From the NCBI GenBank assembly GCA_902557655.1, contig CACEAZ010000013.1, positions 1 through 50,899 on the forward strand: a stretch of 50,899 nt of DNA. The letters are read 5' to 3'. Below the pieces are notes generated by a model. That model ran no database searches and was not told where the DNA came from. It was given only the letters and a program-made list of their open reading frames with translations. A program made the position numbers and the translations under genes. Below are positions 17,003-25,717 of the stretch, in pieces (position 1 is the stretch's first letter; every line of letters begins with the position of its first letter). Source of the DNA: an uncultured Bacteroidota bacterium. Its GTDB lineage: Bacteria > Bacteroidota > Bacteroidia > Flavobacteriales > Flavobacteriaceae.

Positions 17003-18880
17003 ATGAAAAATATATTTAAAAGTTTTATATACATAATCAGTTTTTCTTTCGTTCTTTCATGTCATGATGACTTGAATCAATCCCCGATTGATCCTGATAG
17101 TTTTACAGAAGAGAATGTTTTTGCAACTGTTGATGATGCAAAGGGAGCTTTGGCAAAACTATATGCTAGTTTAGCCTTAACAGGTCAGACAGGTCCTGCA
17201 GGAAATGCTGATATTGCAGATATTGACGAGGGATTCTCTCAATTTTCCAGAATGTTGTTTAATCTTAATGAAATTACCACTGATCATGCAGTTGTTGGAT
17301 GGGGTGATCCTGGATTACCTGATTTACATGGAATGTATTGGTCTAGTAGTAATGATTTTACTGAGGCTATGTATTACAGATTAGCACAGGAAGTTAGTTT
17401 TTGTAATTCATTCATAAGCAACGTGCAAGATTTAAGCGGAGAAGAGGTTTCATTATTTGTTGCTGAGGCTCGATTTTTAAGAGCATATGCTTATTACAAT
17501 TTAATGGATTTATATGGTAATGTTCCTTTAACTACAGAAATTTCTACTGAGCTTCCAACTCAGAGTAATAGGGTTGAGTTATTTGCTTTCATTGAAAGTG
17601 AATTATTGGATATTTCTACTGTGTTGCCTGCTTCTAACGAATATGGCAGAGTAAATATTACCGCAGCACAATCGCTTTTATCCAGGCTATACTTAAATTC
17701 TGAAACATGGACAGGGCAGCCAAGATATAATGAATGTGTTGAGTACTCACAATATGTGATGAATTCAGGCTATTCTTTAAACACAAATGATGCAAACGGA
17801 AATGGAACTGCATATGATGAATTGTTTTTAGCAGATAATGACGTAAACGGTGCTCAAAACGAGTTTATTTTTACGCTAAATTTTGACGGAATGCAATCTC
17901 AAACTTATGGAGGTACTACCTTTTTAGTTCACGCAGCAATTGGAGGATCAATGAATCCTGGAGAATTCGGAGTTAATGGAGGCTGGGGAGGTTTAAGAAC
18001 AACTAAAAATTTGGTGAATCAATTTTCAGTTGACATTGATGCTCTTAATTCTTCTTTAGGTAATATGTCTGATTGGGGATTAGTTGGAAATGCTACACCA
18101 AATGGATGGGACGGTCCAGATTTAGAAATGTATCAGATTGGAGCACAAGAGTTTGCAGTTTATGCAGAACTGGCTTCTGGTGAAATTAAATTTAGATTTA
18201 ATGAAGATTGGGGAGTAAATTTTGGAGACAACGATGCAGATGGAACCCTTGAATCAGGAGGTGCCAATATTGCTGTGTCTGCAGGTACATATTACATTGA
18301 AATGGATTTATCTAACGAAACATATTCTATAAGTCCTTTTACAAGTGATAGAAGAGGTATGTTTTATACAAATGGTCAAAATTTAGAAATTGAATCAATT
18401 CCTCCTTTTGAAGATGGATATGCTGTAACAAAATGGACTAATATTGATTCAAACGGAAATCAAGGAAGTGATAGTTCAGGTAATTTTGTTGATACAGATA
18501 TTCCACTTATAAGACTTGCTGAAATTTATTTAAATTATGCTGAGGCTACAATTAGAGGAGGATCAGGTGATGTTGGTACAGCGGTCTCTTTAATTAATGA
18601 AATTAGAGAAAGAGCATATGGAAATACTTCAGGAAATATTTCGAGTGGTGATTTAACCTTAGATTTTATTTTAGACGAAAGATCTAGAGAGCTATACTGG
18701 GAAGGTTTGAGAAGAACAGACCTTGTTAGATTTAATAAATTCACTAATTCTTCATATTTGTGGCCATTTAAAGGGAATGAACAAACAGGAGTGGGTGTAG
18801 ATGAATATAGAAATATATTTCCTTTACCTGCAAATGTTGTTTCAATCAATTCAAATTTAACCCAAAACGAAGGATATTAA
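17003..18880 (+). CDS. SusD-like lipoprotein with embedded starch-binding module
   Basis: A 625-residue SusD-family surface lipoprotein; the signal ends FVLSC with the lipidated Cys at 20. SusD hallmarks are present on both sides of an insertion: VAEARFLRAYAYYNLMDLYGNVPL at about 153-175, then DIPLIRLAEIYLNYAEATIRGG, and LDERSRELYWEGLRRTDLVRFNKF near the C-terminus. Residues about 355-446 are a module starting SDWGLVGNATPNGWDGPDL, clearly homologous to the three repeats of the next gene. It splits the SusD sequence between GLRTTKNLVNQF and SDRRGMFYTNGQ. This explains why the protein is about 90-100 residues longer than the SusD at 1143. The inferred function is capture of starch-like glycans at the surface with an additional binding site. 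It lies 11 bases after SusC and 10 before the SusE/F-like gene. Confidence 0.95.
   Translation: MKNIFKSFIYIISFSFVLSCHDDLNQSPIDPDSFTEENVFATVDDAKGALAKLYASLALTGQTGPAGNADIADIDEGFSQFSRMLFNLNEITTDHAVVGWGDPGLPDLHGMYWSSSNDFTEAMYYRLAQEVSFCNSFISNVQDLSGEEVSLFVAEARFLRAYAYYNLMDLYGNVPLTTEISTELPTQSNRVELFAFIESELLDISTVLPASNEYGRVNITAAQSLLSRLYLNSETWTGQPRYNECVEYSQYVMNSGYSLNTNDANGNGTAYDELFLADNDVNGAQNEFIFTLNFDGMQSQTYGGTTFLVHAAIGGSMNPGEFGVNGGWGGLRTTKNLVNQFSVDIDALNSSLGNMSDWGLVGNATPNGWDGPDLEMYQIGAQEFAVYAELASGEIKFRFNEDWGVNFGDNDADGTLESGGANIAVSAGTYYIEMDLSNETYSISPFTSDRRGMFYTNGQNLEIESIPPFEDGYAVTKWTNIDSNGNQGSDSSGNFVDTDIPLIRLAEIYLNYAEATIRGGSGDVGTAVSLINEIRERAYGNTSGNISSGDLTLDFILDERSRELYWEGLRRTDLVRFNKFTNSSYLWPFKGNEQTGVGVDEYRNIFPLPANVVSINSNLTQNEGY
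18065..18341 (+). other. SusE/F-type module inserted in SusD
   Basis: These bases code for SusD residues about 355-446. The WGLVG start, the GEIKFRF-x-DWGVNFGD segment, the DADGTLESGGANI segment and SAGTY match the repeats of the adjacent SusE/F-like protein block for block. The conserved aromatic residues and Asp-rich loop suggest a retained carbohydrate-binding fold. Confidence 0.85.
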
Positions 18881-18890
18881 AATTTACAAT

Positions 18891-20207
18891 ATGAAAAAAC
18901 TAATATTAAAATTAACATATGTTACTGCCTTATTCACGTTTATGCAATCATGTGATGACGTAGAAAGAGTTTTCTATAACGATGCGGCAGAAACAGTTTT
19001 ATCACTTTCTGATGATAATTTAACTTTATCTGATGATAACGGTGCGAATGAAATATTAACACTTACGTGGAGTGATCCTGATTACGGCTTTGATGCAGCA
19101 GCTTTATACTCTGTCCAAATGGATGTACAAGGTGGCGATTTTTCCACTCCTCAAATTATTTCGGTAGGTAGTTCTTTAGAAAAAACATTCACTGTTGAAG
19201 AATTGAATGCAAAATTATTATCGCTTTCAATGACACCTGGTGAAGAAGGTGTTGCTATTTTTAGAATTAAAGCTACTTTAAGTGAGTATCAAGAAATATT
19301 TTCTAACACAGTTAACTTAAATGTTACTCCTTACTCATCCCTTTTAGATCTTACAACCAATTTAGGGGTTGTTGGTTCTGCTACACCTGGTGGATGGGGC
19401 AATGAAAATATTCCAGATCTGCAATTTTATACAACTTCAATGACAGACGTTTATGTAGCATATGCAACTCTAAGAGATGGTGAAATTAAATTTAGAAATA
19501 ATAATGATTGGGCAGAAAATTGGGGTGATGATGGAAACGATGGAACATTAGATTCATACGGGGCTAATATTGCGGTATCAGCTGGGACCTACAAAATTGA
19601 AGTTAATTTCAGTAGTATGACCTATACAATGGAAGCATATTCTTGGGGATTGGTTGGTAGTGCAACTCCAAATCAATGGAATGGTCCAGACCTAATGTTA
19701 CACTATAATTCTTACCAAGATGATTGGAGAACTGTGGTTACCCTTGGTGAAGGTGAAGTTAAATTTAGGTTTAACAACGATTGGGGTTTAAATTATGGTG
19801 ATGACGGAGCAGATGGTTCGATGGAAGCTAATGGTGCTAATATCTCGGTATCATCAGGTCATTATTTAGTTTCAATGAATTTAAATACTCAGTCATACAT
19901 AATGGAAGAAATTGATGTATGGGGTCTTGTTGGAAGTGCAACTGCTAATGGTTGGGACGGTCCAAATGATAAGTTTATGCCAGACTTTGGTATCATGGAA
20001 GGTTATTATTATTTATCTGGAGCTGAACTTGTAGATGGTGAAATAAAGGTAAGGCAAAATGATGCTTGGGGTTTAAATTACGGAGACGATGGGAATGATG
20101 GTTTGATGGAAGTAAACGGGGCGAATATCCCTGTATCAGCAGGAACATATAATATTATTTTAAATATGGCTGCAAATCCACCGACAATTGAAATGTATCA
20201 GTGGTAA
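18891..20207 (+). CDS. SusE/SusF-like starch-binding lipoprotein with three repeats
   Basis: A 438-residue surface lipoprotein. The signal ends MQSC with the lipid-attachment Cys at 21. Residues about 30-148 form an N-terminal Ig-like SusE domain (LTLTWSDPDYGFDAAALYSVQMD). Three tandem modules follow at about 158-249, 252-339 and 343-437, each starting with a VGSAT-x-x-x-W motif and containing GE(I/V)K(F/V)R, a GDDG-x-DG Asp-rich loop and S(A/S)G-x-Y. This is the architecture of SusE/SusF proteins, whose modules bind starch through aromatic residues. The Asp-rich loop could bind calcium, which is an inference. It closes the SusC-D-E operon, followed by a terminator hairpin at 20229-20268. Confidence 0.93.
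   Translation: MKKLILKLTYVTALFTFMQSCDDVERVFYNDAAETVLSLSDDNLTLSDDNGANEILTLTWSDPDYGFDAAALYSVQMDVQGGDFSTPQIISVGSSLEKTFTVEELNAKLLSLSMTPGEEGVAIFRIKATLSEYQEIFSNTVNLNVTPYSSLLDLTTNLGVVGSATPGGWGNENIPDLQFYTTSMTDVYVAYATLRDGEIKFRNNNDWAENWGDDGNDGTLDSYGANIAVSAGTYKIEVNFSSMTYTMEAYSWGLVGSATPNQWNGPDLMLHYNSYQDDWRTVVTLGEGEVKFRFNNDWGLNYGDDGADGSMEANGANISVSSGHYLVSMNLNTQSYIMEEIDVWGLVGSATANGWDGPNDKFMPDFGIMEGYYYLSGAELVDGEIKVRQNDAWGLNYGDDGNDGLMEVNGANIPVSAGTYNIILNMAANPPTIEMYQW
19362..20201 (+). repeat. Three tandem SusE/F-type binding modules
   Basis: Protein-level tandem repeats at about 19362-19637, 19644-19907 and 19917-20201. Conserved positions are VGSAT, GE-IK/VK, ND/DAW, GDDG-x-DG and the GANI segment. A fourth copy lies inside the preceding SusD at 18065-18341. 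Confidence 0.88.
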
Positions 20208-20228
20208 TTTAACCGATTAAATTTTTTG

Positions 20229-20268
20229 AAAAAACCTACAGTTATAATATTAGATTGTGGGTTTTTTT
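20229..20268 (+). terminator. Intrinsic terminator after the SusE/F-like gene
   Basis: The arm AAAAAACCTAC (20229-20239) pairs with GTGGGTTTTTT (20257-20267), with one G-U pair and a 17-base loop, and ends in a run of T. It lies 21 bases after the SusE/F-like stop and just before the amylase start, so it should reduce read-through from the SusCDE operon into the amylase. Confidence 0.7.
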
Positions 20269-20283
20269 AATTTATATTACGCT

Positions 20284-23130
20284 ATGAAAAAAACCCTATT
20301 TGTCTTTTTATTTCTAATTACAAATTTTGTACTTGCTCAATTAACTACAAACCCTAGTCCTTTTGAAGTAAATCAATCGGTAACAATAACTATTGATGCA
20401 AATAGCAACCAAACAGATTGTAATGGTTTTAATAATCCTAATAAGGTTTATATGCATTCTGGTATAGGGAACGAGGCAGAACCTTGGGGTTTTTCTGTTG
20501 TAGGAAATTGGGGGCAAGATGATGGAGTAGGTGAAATGAATAATAATGGAGATGGTACATGGAGTATAACTATTGTTCCTTCCGATTACTACAATCTTAC
20601 AAATACCCAAATTTCAAATGCAACCAATATGGGATTAGTATTCAGAAATGAAAATGGTTCACAAGAATTTAAGGATTATGGTTGTTCAGATTTTTTTATT
20701 CAAGTGGGCTCATTCCAAGTTGATATGATAAATCCTGACAATTCAGGATTATTAATTGTAGACTCTGGGGATAGTGTGGAGATTAATGCTGTAAATACAG
20801 GTGGAAATGCCAATTATCAGCTTTATTCGAATGATAATTTAGTAGACACACAAAATAACACAAGTGAGTATGAAGGTTTTATTTTTGATAATATTTTAGA
20901 AAACAAGTATTGTAAATTGGTAGTAACGCAGGGTTCTTCACAAATAATAAAGTTTTTTTCAATTTTAGTTAATTTAACCGAAAATGAATCCATTCCTTCA
21001 AATGTTGAGGATGGAATAAATTATGTATCCGATAATTCTGTTGTGCTGGTTTTAGATGCCCCATACAAGGATTTTGTATATGTTTCTGGAAGTTTTAATG
21101 ATTGGGAGCCTGATGAGTCTTATCTCATGAAAAAAGATCCAAATTCAAGTAAATTTTGGTTGATAGTTGATAATTTAGATTCAGATATTGATTACACCTA
21201 TCAATATTGGGTTGTTGATATAGACCCTTTAGAAAATTCACCTGAGCTAGTCAAAACAGCTGATCCTTACTCTCATTTAGTTCTATCTCCATTTGATGAT
21301 CCTTGGATACCAGAAAATTCTTATCCAAACCTACCGATATATCCAGAGGGACAGGAAAGAGAAGTCACTCTATTTAATCTTTCCTCTAGTGATTATAATT
21401 GGCAGGTTGAAAATTTTCAAAAACCCAAAAAAGAAGATTTAATTATTTACGAAGTTTTAATTAGAGATTTTGATTCAGAAAGAACCTTTCAGAATCTAAT
21501 AGATAAAATAGATTATTTTAAAAATTTAAATATAAATGCAATTGAGTTGATGCCAGTAATGGAATTCGAAGGAAATGAAAGCTGGGGATATAATACTGCT
21601 TTTCATATGGCTGTGGACAAGTATTATGGTCCTGAAAATAAGTTAAAAGAATTTATCGATCTATGTCATCAGAATGAAATTGCCGTGATTTTAGATCTAG
21701 TTATGAATCATGTAATGGGTAGAAGTCCAATGAATAGAATGTGGATGCAAGATCCTGATAATGATGGTTGGGGACCAGCTAGTACAGAAAGCCCATACTT
21801 TAATTTAGAGGCAACTCATAGTTACAGTCTAGGGAATGATTTTAATCATCAAAGCACATACACCCAATATTACACGGAAAGAGTTATAAAAAGATGGATT
21901 GAGGATTTTAAAATTGATGGAATCAGATGGGATTTAACAAAAGGATTTACTCAAAACTGTAATGGAAATGATTTTGACTGTACTAACAGTTATCAGCAAG
22001 ATAGGGTAGATGTTTTGAAAAATTATGCCGATTACTCTTGGAGTATTGATCCGGATCATTATGTGATTTTTGAACATTTAGGTGGGAGTAGTGAAGAGCA
22101 ACAATGGGCAAATTACAGAGTAAACGAAGGCAAAGGAATTATGCTTTGGGGAAAAACTAGTAATTCTTATTATCAATTAGCGATGGGTTATGCAGCTGAT
22201 AGCAACATAAGCGGAATAGGTCATGAAAGCAGAGGTTTTTCTGAAAAAAGACTTGTAGGATACTTTGAGAGCCATGATGAAGAGAGGATCATGTATAAAG
22301 CATTACAATACGGAAATAGTTGGGACGGATATAATATTCAAGATTTAAACACTTCTTTATCAAGAATGTCTGCAATTGGAGCCATAAGTCTTACGATTCC
22401 TGGTCCTAAAATGATATGGCATTTTTCTGATTTGGGAATGGATAATTCTTTATTCACATGTTATGATGGTAGTGTTTATGAACCTGATTGTAAATTGGAT
22501 ACCAAACCTCAACCTCAATGGGTTGAAAATTGGTTATCAAACCAATATAGAAATCAAATTTATTTAGATTGGTCTAAGATAATTAGTCTAAAAATTAACG
22601 AAGATGTCTTTGAAGGAGATTATAGTATTAGCTCAGGGGGATTAACACCTATAATAAACATTTGGGATGATAATATTTCTTCCTCTGAACTAAAAAATAT
22701 TGTTATTGTTGCAAATCTAGATGTTGTTGAAAATTCGGTCATTCCTTCTTTTCCATATACTGGAACTTGGTATGATTTAATGGATGAAAATGCTGAGGAA
22801 TCAATTACAGTATCTTCAACAACAGATCCAATTTCATTAGGGCCAGGTGAGTTTAAGATTTATGGTAATCAAGCTTCAACCACATTGTCAACTGCGAATC
22901 TAATTAATGATGATTTACTGATTTATCCGAACCCAGTCTATGATTATTTTGTTGCAAACAAAGATGTCGAGCTTATTAAAATATTTGATGTTTCAGGAAA
23001 ACTTATAAGAACCTTTAAAAATATAACAGCAAACCAATCGATTAATATTGAATCTTTAGAAACAGGATATTATTTTCTAAAATTATTAGCTTCAGGTTAT
23101 ACTCATAACAAGAAGCTAATAAAAAAATAA
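20284..23130 (+). CDS. Large T9SS-secreted GH13 alpha-amylase
   Basis: A 948-residue secreted amylase; I start at ATG 20284 because a signal peptide (MKKTLFVFLFLITNFVLAQ) begins there, the longer frame having only a GTG inside the terminator stem. Residues about 20-142 and 145-230 look like accessory beta domains. About 245-345 is an E-set/CBM48-like domain (YVSGSFNDWEPDES). The GH13 barrel follows: LDLVMNHVMG, DGIRWDLTKG (nucleophile Asp 550), YVIFEHLGG (acid/base Glu 597) and ESHDEER (Asp 665). A T9SS type A sorting domain ends the protein (LLIYPNPVYDYF to NKKLIKK). It is predicted to be cell-surface or released and to start depolymerisation of starch or glycogen for the SusCDE system. It is convergent with the small peptide gene at 23135. 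Confidence 0.94.
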   Translation: MKKTLFVFLFLITNFVLAQLTTNPSPFEVNQSVTITIDANSNQTDCNGFNNPNKVYMHSGIGNEAEPWGFSVVGNWGQDDGVGEMNNNGDGTWSITIVPSDYYNLTNTQISNATNMGLVFRNENGSQEFKDYGCSDFFIQVGSFQVDMINPDNSGLLIVDSGDSVEINAVNTGGNANYQLYSNDNLVDTQNNTSEYEGFIFDNILENKYCKLVVTQGSSQIIKFFSILVNLTENESIPSNVEDGINYVSDNSVVLVLDAPYKDFVYVSGSFNDWEPDESYLMKKDPNSSKFWLIVDNLDSDIDYTYQYWVVDIDPLENSPELVKTADPYSHLVLSPFDDPWIPENSYPNLPIYPEGQEREVTLFNLSSSDYNWQVENFQKPKKEDLIIYEVLIRDFDSERTFQNLIDKIDYFKNLNINAIELMPVMEFEGNESWGYNTAFHMAVDKYYGPENKLKEFIDLCHQNEIAVILDLVMNHVMGRSPMNRMWMQDPDNDGWGPASTESPYFNLEATHSYSLGNDFNHQSTYTQYYTERVIKRWIEDFKIDGIRWDLTKGFTQNCNGNDFDCTNSYQQDRVDVLKNYADYSWSIDPDHYVIFEHLGGSSEEQQWANYRVNEGKGIMLWGKTSNSYYQLAMGYAADSNISGIGHESRGFSEKRLVGYFESHDEERIMYKALQYGNSWDGYNIQDLNTSLSRMSAIGAISLTIPGPKMIWHFSDLGMDNSLFTCYDGSVYEPDCKLDTKPQPQWVENWLSNQYRNQIYLDWSKIISLKINEDVFEGDYSISSGGLTPIINIWDDNISSSELKNIVIVANLDVVENSVIPSFPYTGTWYDLMDENAEESITVSSTTDPISLGPGEFKIYGNQASTTLSTANLINDDLLIYPNPVYDYFVANKDVELIKIFDVSGKLIRTFKNITANQSINIESLETGYYFLKLLASGYTHNKKLIKK

Positions 23131-23134
23131 CTTT

Positions 23135-23281
23135 TTAGTCCCCCCACCACGGATCTGGCGGAGAAGAAGAAGCCTGAGCCTTTTTGGGATTTAAAATTGC
23201 AAAGGTTCCAATAGCAGTTAATGCAGCATATTTCCCTATCTTTTTTATAGCATGTTTTCTAGTAATACCTGTCTTCTTCAT
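23135..23281 (-). CDS. 48-residue peptide with conserved hydrophobic leader (cassette 1)
   Basis: A short gene read from ATG at 23281, only 2 bases after the stop of the T9SS protein at 23284, so probably translationally coupled. The protein has a basic start (MKKTGITRKHAIKKIGK, residues 1-17), a hydrophobic core (YAALTAIGTFAIL), NPKKAQA ending at 37, and a tail SSSPPDPWWGD. The basic-hydrophobic-AQA layout resembles an export signal, Tat-like with Arg-Lys in place of Arg-Arg. A paralogue lies at 35156-35305. Over the 37-codon leader the two genes differ at 10 nucleotides, of which 8 are silent, which argues for real protein-level selection. The function is not recognised: a secreted or membrane-anchored peptide, or an accessory factor for the upstream T9SS protein, are both possible. 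Confidence 0.8.
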   Translation of the reverse strand: MKKTGITRKHAIKKIGKYAALTAIGTFAILNPKKAQASSSPPDPWWGD

Positions 23282-23583
23282 AACTATTGTATTATAAGTT
23301 TCTTAGTTAATCTCTCGTTTCCTGACTCTAATTCAATTACGTAAATACCACTTGCCATCCCAAGAGTTGAGAGGGTTTGTGTATTCATGCTGTTGCTTAA
23401 AGAAGTATTAAGCACTTTTCTTCCAAGAATGTTAAATAAACTAACATTAATATTATTTGATTGAGTAGCTAAACCTTCTATTGTAATATAATTTGCATTA
23501 GCTCCCTTGTATGCATTTAACATACTTGTTGATATATCTTCATTACTCATGGTATCGGCAGTCATATGGATAAAGAATCTCCC
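23135..23583 (-). repeat. Paralogous 3' segment, copy 1
   Basis: This segment covers the last 99 codons of the T9SS protein, the 2-base gap and the peptide gene. It is closely similar, in the same order and spacing, to 35156-35607. Upstream of the segment the two large genes are much more diverged. Confidence 0.85.
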
Positions 23584-25635
23584 CGCACCACTTAAATCAG
23601 TCGATGGAGTCAAGATATAATCAACAGACTTAAGATCTGTCATAGTACCTTCAAAAGCATCTTCTAAATAAATATTAAGATCTGCTGGGGTTGTTCTGTG
23701 AGAAATACTAATAGTCATTTCTTCGCCACTAAGAGCATTAATTCCAATAGGAATTACTTTATCCCACATTTCTGAGTAAGCTAAAGATTGATTTCCCAAA
23801 TCGATACCCTCATCATTATCTACAAGCCTGGTAGAGATATTTACTATATTATTTCCGTTTGGAAATCTTCTCACATCATAGCCAGAATCTAAACCATCAG
23901 TTACATTTTCAATAAAGTATATTTCAGTATTTTCATGGAATTCTAGTTGAGAAATTTTTAAAAATAATTCAGCCCTAAATTCATCCATAATATCTCCTAT
24001 CCAATCATTAGTGTCGGAGAGAGCAGAGTCAGATGCTTTAACCTTAAACCCTGTTCTAAAATCTAGTAGCCCTGTATCATCTCCTCCGTCAGCAGATGCA
24101 AAAGATTGTGCAGCAGAAACAAAAAATGCTGAACCGGGAGCTGCATATGTTGCTGCACTAGATTGGGAAATTGTGACATAACTGTCCCCGTCCCAATACC
24201 AAATTCCAACTTCGCCGTCTGTATGACCTAAAATATCATTTCCTGTTTTAGTTCCATTATACCAAATCAAATTTGATGATGCGGATGACTCAGTTTGTGC
24301 ATTTGAATTGATAGCTAAAAATTCAGGATATGGGTTAGATACTAAATTCCACTGAGTACCAGACCCTGAACCATTGTTATTTGTAATCAAAATTGTTTCA
24401 TTTCCAGATGTTAATGATCCAGTAAAAGCAACTGTTCCGGGATTAGCTTCAGGCATAGCCATAGAATAACCTTTACCAACAGTTGTAGAAATTGAGGAAC
24501 TGCTTGTACTAGTCCATGTATTATTTGAATTGTTATACTCCATCATGGCTACATTTCCAGAGCTAGTAGCTAATCCACTTGTTGAAACTGATGATCCAGT
24601 TACTGGTGATCCTACTAGGTCCCAACCTGGATCTGCATTTGTAGGGGAGGCAGAAGAAACATCATTAACCCATCTATTATATGTTAAATTTCCAGTCATT
24701 GATCCCTCCACGCTTAAAGTTGAATAAGCTGTTGCAGAAGACTCCATAGTTAATGTACCACTATTAATTAATTTACCTGAATTATACGCAGAAGTATTAC
24801 TTGATGAAGATACGGTTAAATCTTTTCCCGCTGCAACAGATAAGGAAGCATCTGAAGCAATTTCAACACTGGGAAAAGAAAGTGATGAGTTAAATGAAAC
24901 AGATCCTGTAGCTATGTGTACAGGTTTAGTTGAAGTTCCGGTTGGTGCAGTTGTTACATTAGCATCTGAGCTTTCATCCCAACTTATCCAATTAGTCCCA
25001 TTATGAATATAATTTGCTGGGGGTATCCCAACTCCAGCTAGAGCGGTGGAATAATCAGCAGAAGTAGGTTCACCTGATGAAAATAAAACTGTATTTTCCC
25101 AGTAAAGTGAAATGTTGTCAGTAGGTGATTGGGTAACTGCCCAATAATCAGTATCACCAGTAAATGTTCCAACCTTTCTAGAAATATTTGAATCTTTTGC
25201 TCTTACAGACCCATAATTAGAATAAGTATTTCCAGACGCTTTACCAAAAGTATCTGTCGTAGTTCCGTCTAATTCTAACCTGATTTGATCATTTCCGTTG
25301 AAGTACCAAGTTTCCTCAATATATCTTACATTTGGATTATTAGCCAGAACCTGTGTTTTAACACCTGCTGCAGTTCCTTCAGAGGGACCTAAAACTAAAA
25401 CTTCACCAGGGGCAAGAGAACCTGTATTAATAGTTTCTTTATTAGATTCACTTCCTCCATTTGCTTGATATTTAACTTTCAAATTTGTTTGTGTAAAATC
25501 AATTGTATTCCCAGTATTATTATATATTTCTATTAATTTAGGTTGACTTCCGTTTGCAGTTTCAACATATTGACTAATTATTTGCCCAAATGAAAATAAA
25601 GGAGTAATCAAAAATAGAAATATTGTTTTTTTCAT
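23284..25635 (-). CDS. T9SS-exported surface protein with lamin-tail-like N-terminus (cassette 1)
   Basis: A 783-residue secreted protein without a recognised enzyme motif. The signal peptide is residues 1-17 (ending FGQ). Residues about 18-130 resemble a lamin-tail (LTD) domain (ISQYVETANGSQPKLIEIYNNTG, GSLAPGEVLVLGPS). A Ser/Thr-rich beta-repeat region follows, including GWDLVGSPVTG, GKGYSMAMPE and WNLVSNPYPE. The final 99 residues (GRFFIHMTADTM to LTKKLIIQ) contain a T9SS type A sorting domain. That 99-residue end is 88% identical to the end of the 35308-37374 protein (12 differences counted). It is the first gene of a two-gene unit with the 48-residue peptide. It is probably an adhesin-like or structural surface protein; no function can be assigned. 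Confidence 0.88.
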   Translation of the reverse strand: MKKTIFLFLITPLFSFGQIISQYVETANGSQPKLIEIYNNTGNTIDFTQTNLKVKYQANGGSESNKETINTGSLAPGEVLVLGPSEGTAAGVKTQVLANNPNVRYIEETWYFNGNDQIRLELDGTTTDTFGKASGNTYSNYGSVRAKDSNISRKVGTFTGDTDYWAVTQSPTDNISLYWENTVLFSSGEPTSADYSTALAGVGIPPANYIHNGTNWISWDESSDANVTTAPTGTSTKPVHIATGSVSFNSSLSFPSVEIASDASLSVAAGKDLTVSSSSNTSAYNSGKLINSGTLTMESSATAYSTLSVEGSMTGNLTYNRWVNDVSSASPTNADPGWDLVGSPVTGSSVSTSGLATSSGNVAMMEYNNSNNTWTSTSSSSISTTVGKGYSMAMPEANPGTVAFTGSLTSGNETILITNNNGSGSGTQWNLVSNPYPEFLAINSNAQTESSASSNLIWYNGTKTGNDILGHTDGEVGIWYWDGDSYVTISQSSAATYAAPGSAFFVSAAQSFASADGGDDTGLLDFRTGFKVKASDSALSDTNDWIGDIMDEFRAELFLKISQLEFHENTEIYFIENVTDGLDSGYDVRRFPNGNNIVNISTRLVDNDEGIDLGNQSLAYSEMWDKVIPIGINALSGEEMTISISHRTTPADLNIYLEDAFEGTMTDLKSVDYILTPSTDLSGAGRFFIHMTADTMSNEDISTSMLNAYKGANANYITIEGLATQSNNINVSLFNILGRKVLNTSLSNSMNTQTLSTLGMASGIYVIELESGNERLTKKLIIQ

Positions 25636-25717
25636 AAATAACGATTATATAAAAAATTACTAATTCATAAATTAAAAAAAAATTATAAATATTAATAAGT
25701 AAAACTATAAAATCCTG

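Noticed and set aside
18535-18849. 104-codon minus-strand open frame
   Set aside because: It is antisense to the conserved C-terminal part of SusD and is a by-product of that codon usage.
25636-25717. Possible promoter or small gene upstream of T9SS cassette 1
   Set aside because: The 82 bases are nearly pure A/T; only one-mismatch promoter elements and no open frame with a start were seen.
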